Shown: positions 1 through 7,961 of the stretch, piece after piece
Layout: each line of letters opens with the position of its first letter
Position numbering within the stretch: the stretch's first letter is position 1
From: QHXW01 sp035297145
GTDB lineage: Bacteria; Acidobacteriota; Terriglobia; Bryobacterales; Bryobacteraceae
DNA length: 41,156 nt
Assembly (NCBI GenBank): GCA_035297145.1
Contig: DATGZN010000050.1
Coordinates: 1-41,156, forward strand
Direction: 5' to 3'
The notes under the pieces: generated by a model
Database searches by the model: none
What the model saw: only the letters and a program-made list of their open reading frames with translations
Told to the model about the DNA's origin: nothing
Made by a program: the position numbers and the translations under genes

Positions 1-1184
1 AATGTCTTCGCGTTTGGAAGCTCAGCGCCGGGAAATCGCAAAGCGTATCCGAGCGGCGTGCACTCTACGACTTCATCCGGCCGTTCGTAGTGCCCGGGAA
101 GTTTCACCCGCACCGACAGGTCCGCTCCGTGTTCCAACAGCAGGTGCGTCATTGCTAAGCCCCAATCGTCGAATTGGCTGACTGCGTGAAAGATCGGCGT
201 CTGCCCGCCTACACCAGCCTCATCCACCAATGCACGCGCGTTCACGGCCGCGCCGCGATCCAGCAGAAGCCTGGCTGTGTCAACACTGCCGTACTCCGCC
301 GCCACATGCAGGAGCGTCGCGCCTTGTAACAGGAGGCGTCGTGCGCCTGTGCTGCCGCAGTCGAGTTCCGGGAACGGTTGGTGCGCTAGGGCGGGGTTTG
401 CATCAAGGCGTTCGGCGAGTCGATCCACACGACACTGAATCGTGTCCAGCACGCCGGGCAGGTTGTATCGGGAAACGCCGCCGGCATTGAGCAACAGGTC
501 GATGCACGTTCCGAGTTTCGCGGAACGTGCATAGGTTCCGATCAGGTAGTCCAATGCCGTGACCCGCGGGTTCGGCTTTGGACCGTTCGGATCGGCACCG
601 TGCTCCAAGAGCCACTGGAGAGCGAGGGGATCTACCGATTCACAAGGGGCGAAGAGGATCGGAAAATCGCCGTTCCATTCCGCGTTGACATTGGCGCCGT
701 GCACAACAAGAAGTTCCATCATAGGGATGCGTTCGCCCCTGAGCGCGGCTCGCATCAATGGGCCGTCGCCGCCTTGATGGATGTCGGACCCGTTCTCGAT
801 CATCCACCGAGCCATGGCAAGTCTCGCCGGCGCGGGCGGGCCCCAAGGTACACGGCACTCAGCGACCCAAGTGAGCGGGCCGTTCTTCGCGTAGCCAAGC
901 GGAGCCCGGTGCAGAGCCGGGTTGCGTATCATGAGAGTTTTGACGGAATCGATATCGTTGTGGTCGATTGCCCGTTTGAGTTGCCCGATCTCTTCGAGTG
1001 AATCGATGTGGGCTTTGACCTTCGGCCAGCTTGCGAAGCCATAAAGCCGGGCGACCTTGAATTGCGCGTCCGTGATGGATTCGGCGCCACCGGCCTTAAG
1101 TAGGTCCTTGGCTTGATCCTTCAGATGCCGGAGATTGGGACGTTCGGGAAACGGACGCGGCGCGTCCTGGGAATGGTTCGCCAT
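1..1184 (-). CDS. Ankyrin-repeat protein (3' end beyond left edge)
   Basis: The minus strand is open from an ATG at 1184 to the left edge, about 394 codons, so the C-terminus is missing. A Shine-Dalgarno GAAAGGAG sits 7 nt upstream of the ATG. The N-terminus (PNLRHLKDQAKDLLKAG, then FKVARLYGFASWPKVKAHID) is the helical lead-in I associate with acidobacterial ankyrin proteins. Repeats follow with typical ankyrin phrases: MELLVVHGANVNAEW, QWLLEHGADPNGP, TLLHVAAEYGSVDTARLLL, DRGAAVNARA and LLLEHGADLSVRV. Ankyrin repeats bind other proteins; no catalytic domain is visible in the part present. No signal peptide is seen, so it is probably cytoplasmic. The partner is unknown. Family assignment is confident, function is not. 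Confidence 0.88.
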   Translation of the reverse strand, partial: MANHSQDAPRPFPERPNLRHLKDQAKDLLKAGGAESITDAQFKVARLYGFASWPKVKAHIDSLEEIGQLKRAIDHNDIDSVKTLMIRNPALHRAPLGYAKNGPLTWVAECRVPWGPPAPARLAMARWMIENGSDIHQGGDGPLMRAALRGERIPMMELLVVHGANVNAEWNGDFPILFAPCESVDPLALQWLLEHGADPNGPKPNPRVTALDYLIGTYARSAKLGTCIDLLLNAGGVSRYNLPGVLDTIQCRVDRLAERLDANPALAHQPFPELDCGSTGARRLLLQGATLLHVAAEYGSVDTARLLLDRGAAVNARALVDEAGVGGQTPIFHAVSQFDDWGLAMTHLLLEHGADLSVRVKLPGHYERPDEVVECTPLGYALRFPGAELPNAKT

Positions 1185-1499
1185 TTGCGAACTCCTTTCA
1201 TCGAAGCGCCCGTCGTCCGCACATCGGGCTGAAAGAAGTTTCGCTAAAAACCTGCTACAAACGGGTGGGCTTCTACCCTTTCCGCGGACCGGATGCGTCC
1301 CTTACGCTCGAATGAGAATACCACACTCAACGATTAGCCGCGCCCGAGCCCACTTCGTTTGCTAAAGGGGCGATGGGAATGTTCGAGAATCGTCCAGCTT
1401 GGGCGCCAAGGTCGAGGCGGGGTCCTTCGAAGCGGGAACCGTTGGCGCGCTCGAAACGATATGGCGATCCTGCGCCGTAAGGTTTCCTTTAGTTGGTTT
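1185..1499. other. Intergenic stretch without a recognised gene
   Basis: This stretch lies upstream of the ankyrin gene. Both strands hold only short ORFs with no recognisable protein signature. I see no hairpin or repeat that stands out. It presumably carries the ankyrin gene's promoter, but I cannot pick a convincing -35/-10 pair. Confidence 0.4.
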
Positions 1500-1733
1500 T
1501 CAACCCAGCGCCTTAGTCATTTCGGATAACCAAGCGCGGCGGGCGCGCATGGCCATTAGGGCGCCACGCGCCATCCAATATTCGAACCCTCCTTTATTGC
1601 GACGGGATTTGTAATCCTGCAGCATGATTCGCAGATGCTCGTCGACGGCCCGCCGTGCGGCCTTCAGGAACTCCCTCTGGGCTGCGACCGGGACCGCACC
1701 CAGGAACCGGGAACGGCCAGAAGGACGCATCAT
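1500..1733 (-). CDS. Small basic hypothetical protein
   Basis: This 77-aa ORF starts 9 nt after the stop of the acetyltransferase gene on the same strand, so it could be the second gene of a short operon. It is rich in Arg, Ala and Lys and looks largely helical, with a Trp-containing C-terminal part (FEYWMARGALMAMRARRAWL). I do not recognise the family. There is no clear ribosome binding site before its ATG-ATG, which lowers confidence. It may be a small real protein, a remnant, or a chance ORF. Confidence 0.35.
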   Translation of the reverse strand: MMRPSGRSRFLGAVPVAAQREFLKAARRAVDEHLRIMLQDYKSRRNKGGFEYWMARGALMAMRARRAWLSEMTKALG

Positions 1734-1742
1734 CCAAATGCG

Positions 1743-2249
1743 TCACCCATCAGCATTGAGCTTCCACCACGTTGGATCTGCGAGAACCACCGACGTTTCC
1801 ATCTGGCGCTCCGGAATGGTCCAGTATCGTTTGAGTAGCCGATCCTTCTGCTCTGGACGAACGATTTGAAAGCCATTCTTCTCATAAAAGCGGATCGCCC
1901 ATGCCGCATCCGTCCAGGTCCCGATCAACACCGGACCTTCGGTCAGTTTCCGCAAGTGAGACAACAAGTGCGTCCCAATCCCGCGATTCTGGCTGCTGGT
2001 GCGGACGTAGGCGTGCCGAATCAGAGTCACGTCCTGGACCGGCTGAAGGCCCATCACGCCCTCCAGGGTTCCACTCTCCTGGTATCCCCAGAACACAACA
2101 CCGTCATCGATTTCGTGATGCAGCTGGTTCCTCGACATGTATGGTTCCGTCCAGCGATCTTCGGGGATGATGCCCTCATAGGCGCGCGCGCCATCGTTGA
2201 TGATGGCCCAAATCAGCTCGAAGTCGCGGTCGTCACATCGGCGAATCAT
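1743..2249 (-). CDS. GNAT-family N-acetyltransferase
   Basis: A 168-aa protein spanning a single GNAT domain. It transfers an acetyl group from acetyl-CoA to an amine; the substrate cannot be read from the sequence. The N-terminal IRRCDDRDFELIWAIIND is the usual beta1-alpha1 opening. Motif A is clear at about residues 76-98: IRHAYVRTSSQNRGIGTHLL, with the Q/R-x-x-G-x-G/A acetyl-CoA pyrophosphate loop as QNRGIG. The motif B region (AIRFYEKNGFQIV) also fits. Start ATG 2249 has GGAGG about 10 nt upstream. It is cytoplasmic by prediction. Neighbours give no clue to the substrate. Confidence 0.88.
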   Translation of the reverse strand: MIRRCDDRDFELIWAIINDGARAYEGIIPEDRWTEPYMSRNQLHHEIDDGVVFWGYQESGTLEGVMGLQPVQDVTLIRHAYVRTSSQNRGIGTHLLSHLRKLTEGPVLIGTWTDAAWAIRFYEKNGFQIVRPEQKDRLLKRYWTIPERQMETSVVLADPTWWKLNADG

Positions 2250-2579
2250 GCGTACTCAGCCTCCGGTTCTGGCATTTCGATTTGGGCAGGGACGACCGGA
2301 TCAGATCGTCTGCAACTCAACAGATTGCACGATGGCCCCGCCTTGTCTTGAACGAAATTGCGCAGTGTCATCGCCTCAATTCCTGGAACGACCGATCTGT
2401 GTTGCTCCACCTGGTGAATTCGCGAGCCCACTGTTTCTTCTCTATCTCGACCGCGTACTTTCATATAGCATCGCAAAAACGCTGCCGGCGATATTCGACG
2501 TGGTAATTCTCGGTTGACCGGCGACTTAGAAGTTGACTTCCCAGATGAGGCTTGACCAAGGCCGGCCTGCTTTCTCTCC
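2250..2579. other. Intergenic stretch upstream of padR
   Basis: About 330 bp between the divergent acetyltransferase and the PadR promoter. Only short, unconvincing ORFs are present on either strand. I see no repeat or RNA gene. Confidence 0.4.
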
Positions 2580-2608
2580 TTGACAGCTTAGGAAAGTTGC
2601 AGTACACT
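2580..2608 (+). promoter_or_regulatory. Sigma-70 promoter of the padR-ADOP operon
   Basis: A perfect -35 TTGACA (2580-2585) is followed by a 17-bp spacer and a -10 TACACT (2603-2608, four of six consensus bases). The -10 hexamer is the first six bases of the left arm of the palindrome that follows, so a repressor bound there would block RNA polymerase. Confidence 0.75.
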
Positions 2609-2629
2609 CCTAACTGAATTAGGAGTGTA
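2603..2629. promoter_or_regulatory. Palindromic operator, probably for PadR
   Basis: Perfect 11-bp inverted repeat TACACTCCTAA / TTAGGAGTGTA separated by the 5-nt spacer CTGAA. The left arm contains the -10 element. The right arm contains the AGGAG ribosome binding site of padR (2621-2625). PadR proteins usually repress their own operon, so the dyad is the likely site. Binding itself is inferred. Confidence 0.7.
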
Positions 2630-2630
2630 T

Positions 2631-2972
2631 ATGTCCGGCCAAGCCCAGCTTCTTCCAGGAACCCTCGATCTTCTGATTTTGAAAGCGGTCTCTCTCGGTC
2701 CTCTCCATGGCTACGGGGTGCTCTTGCGCATCGGCCAAATCTCCGAGCAAGCGCTGCTGATCGAACAGGGAGCGCTCTATCCTGCATTGTTCCGTCTGGT
2801 GCGTCAAGGGCTTCTGAAAGCGAGCTGGGGCATATCTGACAACAATCGCCGTGCCAAGTTCTACGAACTCACCGCTCTGGGACGGAAGCGTTTGCGGGAA
2901 GAAGCGGACGGGTGGAACCGGCTTGCAACCGCCATTGCTTCCGCTCTTGCGGCCCAACCGGAGGAAATATGA
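2631..2972 (+). CDS. PadR-family transcriptional regulator
   Basis: A 113-aa winged-helix regulator. The sequence LLPGTLDLLILKAVSLGPLH, then GYGVLLRIGQ, ALYPALFRLVRQGLLKASWG and RAKFYELTALGRKRLREE, is the standard PadR order (helix 1, recognition helices, wing, dimer helix). I chose ATG 2631 over the in-frame GTG 2625 because AGGAG lies 5 nt before the ATG, whereas the GTG lies inside the ribosome binding site and operator. In Acidobacteriota, PadR genes often precede an ADOP permease, as here. The gene overlaps the next one by ATGA, so the two are translationally coupled. Likely an autorepressor; the inducer is unknown. Confidence 0.9.
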   Translation: MSGQAQLLPGTLDLLILKAVSLGPLHGYGVLLRIGQISEQALLIEQGALYPALFRLVRQGLLKASWGISDNNRRAKFYELTALGRKRLREEADGWNRLATAIASALAAQPEEI

Positions 2973-5611
2973 AACTCCTGGCCTATTTTCGTGCCCTTGC
3001 CGCCAGGTTTCTTCATCGTTCTCAGATCGAGGACGACATGGACGAGGAACTTGGCTCACACATCCAGCACCGCGCCGATGATCTGGAACGTTCCGGCCTG
3101 GATCGTGCCGAGGCGGAACGCCGCGCCCGCATCGAGTTTGGCGGCCAGGCGCGATTCAAAGAGGAAGCCCGCGAAGCGATCGGCGGCGATTTTATCGAGA
3201 CTCTCACAAAGGATGTGCGCTACAGCCTTCGCGTGTTACGCAAGTCTCGCGGATTCACCATCGTCGCCGTTTTGACGCTGGCATTGGCGATTGGCGCCAA
3301 CGCTGTGGTTTTCAGTGTGTTGAACGCGCTGATCCTGCGCCCGATGAATGTGCCACAGCCAGAGAGCCTCTACACCATCGAGCACGGGAGCAATAAATCA
3401 CTCGATCTGTCGTATCCCGACTATCTCGACCTACGCGACCGCAACAGCAGCTTCGAGGGTCTGGCAGCTTACAACAACACTGAGGTTGGACTGGACACGG
3501 GCGACAATCCGTCCCGCGCCTTTGCGGATGAAGTGACCGGGAACTACTTCGACGTATTGGGTATTCAGCCGTATCTTGGCCGGTTCTTTCACGCATCCGA
3601 TGAGCACGGCCCCAACAGCGCCGCGTATATCGTGCTCACTTACGCGTATTGGCACACCCATTTTCGGGATGATCGCGGCGTAGTGGGCCGCACCGTCCAC
3701 CTGAACAAGCATCCGTTCACCATCATCGGTGTAGCGCCGCCTGGGTTCCACGGGCCTGTGGTGTTTTTCGGTCAGGATTTCTTTGTGCCGATCGTGAGGG
3801 AGAATAGCCTGAACGCGCGCGGGACCCCATCCCTTTTAATGACAATCGGACATCTGAAGCCGGGAGTCACTCCGGCCCAGGCGATTGGCGACCTGAACTC
3901 GATTGGCTCCTGGCTGGAAAAGACCTATTCAAAAAGCGATCGCGAAATGAGGTTTGTACTGGCACGTCCCAGCCTTTTTGGTGACGCGCCCGGCTCTGGA
4001 ACGCGAGCATTCCTTACCGGGCTGATGCTGCTGGCGGGGTTAATTCTGCTGGCCGCATGTGCCAACCTCGGCAGCTTGTTTGCCGCACGCGCCGCTGACC
4101 GTTCGCGGGAAGTCGCGCTGCGCCTCGCACTGGGAGCGACTCGCGTGCGCATTCTGCGGACCCTCTTCACCGAAGCTCTGCTCATTTCACTGATGGGAGG
4201 CGCTGCCGGAATATGGGGCAGCGTAGCTCTCTTAGGCGGGTTGAGCATGTGGCAGCCAGTCCCCAAATATCCCGTCCACTTAGCGGTGAACCCGGATTCC
4301 AATGTTTATGCGGTCGCGCTGCTGTTGACTTTAGCGAGTGCCTTCCTGTTTGGCGCGGTCCCGGTGAGGCAGGTGCTTCGCACGGATCCCTATCAGATCA
4401 TCAAGTCGGGATCCAGAACGACTGGCGGGCGGCGGATTACTGTCCGAGACGCGTTGCTGGTCGTCCAGATTGCGATCTGCGCCGTGCTGGTTACTTCCTC
4501 AATCGTTGCCGTGCGCGGACTCATGCGTGAGCTCCACAGCAATTTTGGTTTCGAGCCACAGAACGCGATGCTGCTGGATGCAGATCTGAATATGGCTGGC
4601 TACTGCGGCGACGCGGTGCCCGCCATGCAAAAGCGGATGATCGGCGCCATGCAGACGATTCCCGGTGTGACGTCCGTGGGATTGATTGATCCGCCGCCAT
4701 TAGCGGCTGCTGGGTACACGCACCCTTCGCTTGTCTTTACCGGTGAAACAACGGATCTGAGGCCAGCGAATGCCGCGGCTATATCCGCAACCTACAGCAT
4801 CTCACCCGAATACTTCCTCGCGGCGGGCACCACCTTACTCGCCGGCAGGAGTTTCTCGTGGCACGATGACAAAAACGCGCCGCGTGTGGCGGTGATTAAC
4901 AAGGAGTTCGCGCGCAAGATCTTTGGCTCCGTACCCAACGCAACGGGCAGATATTACAAAATGCAGGATGGAACGCGCGTACAAGTTGTCGGTATCGTGG
5001 AGAACGGAAAATATGGCGACATCACCGAAGATCTACGCCCGGCGATGTTCTTCCCAATGTTGCAATCGCCATCGAGTGGGACGGCGCTTGTGGTGCGCTC
5101 GGACCGCGATCCGCAGCAACTGGCGGCAGCCATGAGAGCTAAACTGCGGGAGATGGATCGAGAGCTGCCTCCGTACATCGAAACGTGGAGCAAGGGAATG
5201 GCCCCGGTTCTGTTTGCTTCGCGGATGGCCGCGATATCGCTCGGAGTGCTGGGCGTGATGGGCGCGATGTTGGCTGTAACGGGGATCTTCGGCATGTCAG
5301 CGTACTCGGTCAGCAAGCGATTGAAGGAACTGGGAATTCGTATGGCCCTCGGCGCACAGCGGAAGGAAGTCTTGCAAGCGGCATTGGGACGGGCGCTCCA
5401 ATTGCTGGCTTGGGGATCGGCGGCAGGATTGGTCCTCGGAATTCTCGCGACCCAGGTGCTGGCTTCCATCGTTTATACGGCAACTCCCCGCGATCCTGTA
5501 GTATTGGCTGGCACTGTCGTGGCCATGGCTTTCATTGGACTGGTAGCCACCTGGATTCCAGCGCAACGCGCGCTGTCGCTCGATCCTTTGACACTGCTGC
5601 GCGAGGAGTAA
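2969..5611 (+). CDS. ADOP-type duplicated ABC permease (MacB/FtsX-like)
   Basis: An 880-aa membrane protein starting at ATG 2969, which overlaps the padR stop, with GAGGA just upstream. It begins with the acidobacterial permease-prefix region (AARFLHRSQIEDDMDEELGS, RAEAERRARIEFGG). A first MacB-like core domain with a membrane helix follows (SRGFTIVAVLTLALAIGANA), then three helices of an FtsX domain (TGLMLLAGLILLAACANLGS; REVALRLALGATRVRI). A second copy ends with GIFGMSAYSVSKRLKELGIR, MALGAQRKEVL and QRALSLDPLTLLREE. The duplicated 'orphan permease' plan lacks its own ATPase. By family knowledge it belongs to MacB-type machinery handling peptides, lipids or drugs across the envelope; the substrate is unknown. 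No ATPase partner is encoded nearby. Confidence 0.9.
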   Translation: MKLLAYFRALAARFLHRSQIEDDMDEELGSHIQHRADDLERSGLDRAEAERRARIEFGGQARFKEEAREAIGGDFIETLTKDVRYSLRVLRKSRGFTIVAVLTLALAIGANAVVFSVLNALILRPMNVPQPESLYTIEHGSNKSLDLSYPDYLDLRDRNSSFEGLAAYNNTEVGLDTGDNPSRAFADEVTGNYFDVLGIQPYLGRFFHASDEHGPNSAAYIVLTYAYWHTHFRDDRGVVGRTVHLNKHPFTIIGVAPPGFHGPVVFFGQDFFVPIVRENSLNARGTPSLLMTIGHLKPGVTPAQAIGDLNSIGSWLEKTYSKSDREMRFVLARPSLFGDAPGSGTRAFLTGLMLLAGLILLAACANLGSLFAARAADRSREVALRLALGATRVRILRTLFTEALLISLMGGAAGIWGSVALLGGLSMWQPVPKYPVHLAVNPDSNVYAVALLLTLASAFLFGAVPVRQVLRTDPYQIIKSGSRTTGGRRITVRDALLVVQIAICAVLVTSSIVAVRGLMRELHSNFGFEPQNAMLLDADLNMAGYCGDAVPAMQKRMIGAMQTIPGVTSVGLIDPPPLAAAGYTHPSLVFTGETTDLRPANAAAISATYSISPEYFLAAGTTLLAGRSFSWHDDKNAPRVAVINKEFARKIFGSVPNATGRYYKMQDGTRVQVVGIVENGKYGDITEDLRPAMFFPMLQSPSSGTALVVRSDRDPQQLAAAMRAKLREMDRELPPYIETWSKGMAPVLFASRMAAISLGVLGVMGAMLAVTGIFGMSAYSVSKRLKELGIRMALGAQRKEVLQAALGRALQLLAWGSAAGLVLGILATQVLASIVYTATPRDPVVLAGTVVAMAFIGLVATWIPAQRALSLDPLTLLREE

Positions 5612-5919
5612 ACCGTCGCGCCACGGATGCCTGCCAGGTCACGTCGACTAGCCCTTGCTGCTGCGCGACCTCGATGATCGTTCTCGCATCGGACGGACGG
5701 ATGCGCGCCAGTTTCCGTTAGATCTCGAACCGATCACCGTCCACACGGCCGGCAGCCTGCACAGCCGAGAAGAGTCGGCTGCCCTACCGCCTTGATAATC
5801 GCTTCCAGAGGATCGAGCGCAGGCTCGTCGGTGCTGTATTGCGAAGCACCGTGTATCCAGCCACAAGCCACGCACTCGTGCCCTTGCTCGCGTTCATATC
5901 AGGAAAGCCCTCGCACATT
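5612..5919. other. Decayed intergenic DNA
   Basis: No intact gene. On the minus strand, one frame at about 5610-5715 reads KLARIRPSDARTIIEVAQQQ followed by GLVDVTW. This looks like a piece of a real protein but has no start or full domain. A REP-like hairpin lies at 5751-5787. With the truncated antitoxin-like ORF next door, I read this as a degraded accessory segment. Confidence 0.4.
5751..5787 (-). repeat. REP-like palindrome with 5'-GTAG
   Basis: On the minus strand GTAG is followed directly by GGCAGCC, an internal AGCCGA...TCGGCT pair, and GGCTGCC. The outer arms are perfect 7-bp complements. The GTAG tetranucleotide followed by an imperfect hairpin is the known layout of bacterial REP elements. 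Similar elements occur at 10008, 12013 and 12621. Confidence 0.55.
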
Positions 5920-6039
5920 CTATTGGGACTTGGCGCGCCGCTGTTTACGTAAACCTTCCAGATAGGCGACAGACTCTGCGGACAGCGTGTAGCTCTTTTT
6001 CGCTTTTACCGGCTGGCGCTTACTAATGGTACGAGCCAT
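5920..6039 (-). pseudogene. Truncated ribbon-helix-helix antitoxin-like ORF (39 aa)
   Basis: A 39-codon ORF from ATG 6039 to TAG 5920-5922. It reads MARTISKRQPVKAKKSYTLS then AESVAYLEGLRKQRRAKSQ. The basic start, the KKSYTLSAESVAYLEGLRK strand-helix segment and the RKQRRA turn match the N-terminus of MazE/RHH-type antitoxins I know. Those normally continue for another 30-50 residues with the second helix and a toxin-binding tail. Here the reading frame ends right after the first helix, and no toxin gene is recognisable downstream. Most likely the remnant of a toxin-antitoxin locus. It could still be an expressed micro-protein. Confidence 0.5.
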
Positions 6040-6048
6040 ATTCGTACC
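6028..6048. promoter_or_regulatory. Inverted repeat over the antitoxin-like start codon
   Basis: GGTACGA and TCGTACC are perfect 7-bp arms separated by 7 nt that include the ATG of the 39-aa ORF. RHH antitoxins typically bind short palindromes at their own promoter or start, so this may be an autoregulatory site. Function is inferred only. Confidence 0.4.
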
Positions 6049-6077
6049 TATGTTCTTACTACATGTGTTACGCATCT

Positions 6078-7928
6078 TTAGAGCGCCGGCCGCAACGGCT
6101 CGGCCTGTTCCACCATCCCCGCCCGCTCCTGATCCTTATATTGCAACTGGTACAACTTCCAGTAGATCCCGCGCAGTGCCAGAAGCTCCTGGTGGCTGCC
6201 GCTTTCGCGCAGCTTGCCCTTGTGCATCACCAGTATCCGGTCAGCGCGCTGGATGGTCGAGAGGCGATGCGCAATGATGATCGATGTCCGTCCCTCCACC
6301 ATCCGCTCCAGCGCCTCGCGCACGCGGAATTCGGTATCGGTATCCACGCTCGATGTCGCTTCATCCAGAATCAGAAATCGCGGCCGGTGTGCCAGGGCGC
6401 GCGCAAAACTGATCAGCTGCTTCTGCCCCGTCGATAGCGAATTGCCGCGCTCGCGAATCGGCTGCGCGAGGCCCTCGGGCAGTGACCGCACGAAGTCCAT
6501 CAGATTCACCTGTTCGGCGGCCTCTTCGATGTCTTCCCTTTCGATGCCCTCCGTCCCCAGCCGGATGTTGTCCTCGATCGTTCCCGTGAATAGATACGGA
6601 TCTTGCAGCACCACACCGAAATGCCGCCGCAGTTCCAGCGGATCCACATCGCGAATATCCACTCCACCGATGCGAATAGCGCCCCGCTGCACATCGTAAA
6701 AGCGCAGCAGCAGGCTGATCATCGTGGTCTTCCCCGCCCCGGTGTGCCCTACAATGGCGACAGTTTCCCCCGGCGCGATACGAAAGCTCACGTCGCGTAG
6801 CACCCAGTCGTCGTCTTTATAAGCGAACGAAACGCGGTCGAACTCGATCTCCGCGGACGCCGCCGGCACTCCCTGCGGCGCCGCCGCCGTCAAAATCTCG
6901 GCCGGCGAATCCAGCAGCTTGAACACGCGCTCCGATGACGCCATGGCCGCTTGCAGGATATTGTACTTGTCGCTCAAATCCTGGATCGGGCGGAAGAAAC
7001 GCATGCCGTATTGCAGGAATGCCACAACTACACCAAGCGTCATCGCACCAGACCCCACGCGCCATCCGCCGTAAGCGATGGTTGAAGCCATAGCTGTCGT
7101 GGCCAGAAATTCGACCACCGGATAAAACCAGCCGTAGGCCTGGATCGTGTCCTTGAACGCGTCCATGTGCTGCCGGTTGATCACGTCAAACTCCTCCCGG
7201 CTCTTGCGTTCGCGATTGAACAACTGCAGAACGACGATCCCCACCATGTGCTCCTGCAAGTAAGCATTGATCCGTGCGATGGCAATGCGGATGCGCCGGT
7301 AGCTCTGCGTCACCGTGCGCCGAAACAGCATCGTTGTCAACACCACAAACGGCATCACCGCCAGCATCAGGCCGGTCAGCGCCGGGCTCAGCCGGAACAT
7401 GATGGCTACGATGAAGGCAAGCGTCAGCACATCGCCCAGGATCGCCACCAGTCCTGAAGCAAACAGCTCGTTCAACGCCTCCACGTCCGTCGTAACGCGT
7501 GTGACCAGCCGGCCGATCGGGTTGCGATCGAAAAACGCGATGTCGGCGCGCTGCAGATGTGTCATCAGCTCGCGCCGCAGGTCGAACATGGCCCGCTGGC
7601 CGGTGTACTGCATGATGTACACCTGCCCGAACGCCGAAAGGAAGCCGCCCACCAAAACGCCTAAATACACCAACGCGATTTGCGACAGGCCAGTCCAGTG
7701 GTCTGAGGAAAGATATCGATCGATCGGCGTGGCCATACGATTCGGCACCGGCGCCAGATAGCGGTCGATGGCGATCTTGGTCAGCAGCGGGCCGCACACC
7801 TGCAGCGCCGAGTAAGCCACCAGGAACACCAGCGACAGCGCGATGTAGGCCGCATACGGTTTCAGGTAGCCCAGCAACCGCGCCATCAGCCGGGAGTCAT
7901 AAGCTTTTGCGAGGACCTCTTCTTCCAC
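6078..7928 (-). CDS. ABC exporter, fused membrane and ATPase domains
   Basis: A 616-aa half-transporter of the MsbA/lipid-drug exporter type. I place the start at GTG 7928 (MEEEVLAKAYDSRLMARLLG), which matches the usual N-terminus. A longer frame upstream has no homology and would run into the divergent gene. The N-terminal half is the six-helix transmembrane domain (KPYAAYIALSLVFLVAYSAL; a typical FDLRRELMTHLQ coupling region). The C-terminal half is the nucleotide-binding domain with Walker A GHTGAGKTT, Q-loop VVLQDPYLF, signature LSTGQKQ (Thr replaces the usual Gly), Walker B FLILDEATSSVD and H-loop IIAHRLST. It acts as a homo- or heterodimer in the inner membrane. Substrate unknown. Confidence 0.92.
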   Translation of the reverse strand: MEEEVLAKAYDSRLMARLLGYLKPYAAYIALSLVFLVAYSALQVCGPLLTKIAIDRYLAPVPNRMATPIDRYLSSDHWTGLSQIALVYLGVLVGGFLSAFGQVYIMQYTGQRAMFDLRRELMTHLQRADIAFFDRNPIGRLVTRVTTDVEALNELFASGLVAILGDVLTLAFIVAIMFRLSPALTGLMLAVMPFVVLTTMLFRRTVTQSYRRIRIAIARINAYLQEHMVGIVVLQLFNRERKSREEFDVINRQHMDAFKDTIQAYGWFYPVVEFLATTAMASTIAYGGWRVGSGAMTLGVVVAFLQYGMRFFRPIQDLSDKYNILQAAMASSERVFKLLDSPAEILTAAAPQGVPAASAEIEFDRVSFAYKDDDWVLRDVSFRIAPGETVAIVGHTGAGKTTMISLLLRFYDVQRGAIRIGGVDIRDVDPLELRRHFGVVLQDPYLFTGTIEDNIRLGTEGIEREDIEEAAEQVNLMDFVRSLPEGLAQPIRERGNSLSTGQKQLISFARALAHRPRFLILDEATSSVDTDTEFRVREALERMVEGRTSIIIAHRLSTIQRADRILVMHKGKLRESGSHQELLALRGIYWKLYQLQYKDQERAGMVEQAEPLRPAL

Positions 7929-7961
7929 TATTTTTAGCCTATCATTTAGAGTTGGCCTTCT

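Noticed and set aside
2912..2968. Upstream start of the ADOP permease inside padR
   Set aside because: The ATG at 2969 has GAGGA upstream, overlaps the padR stop by ATGA and begins the known prefix domain.
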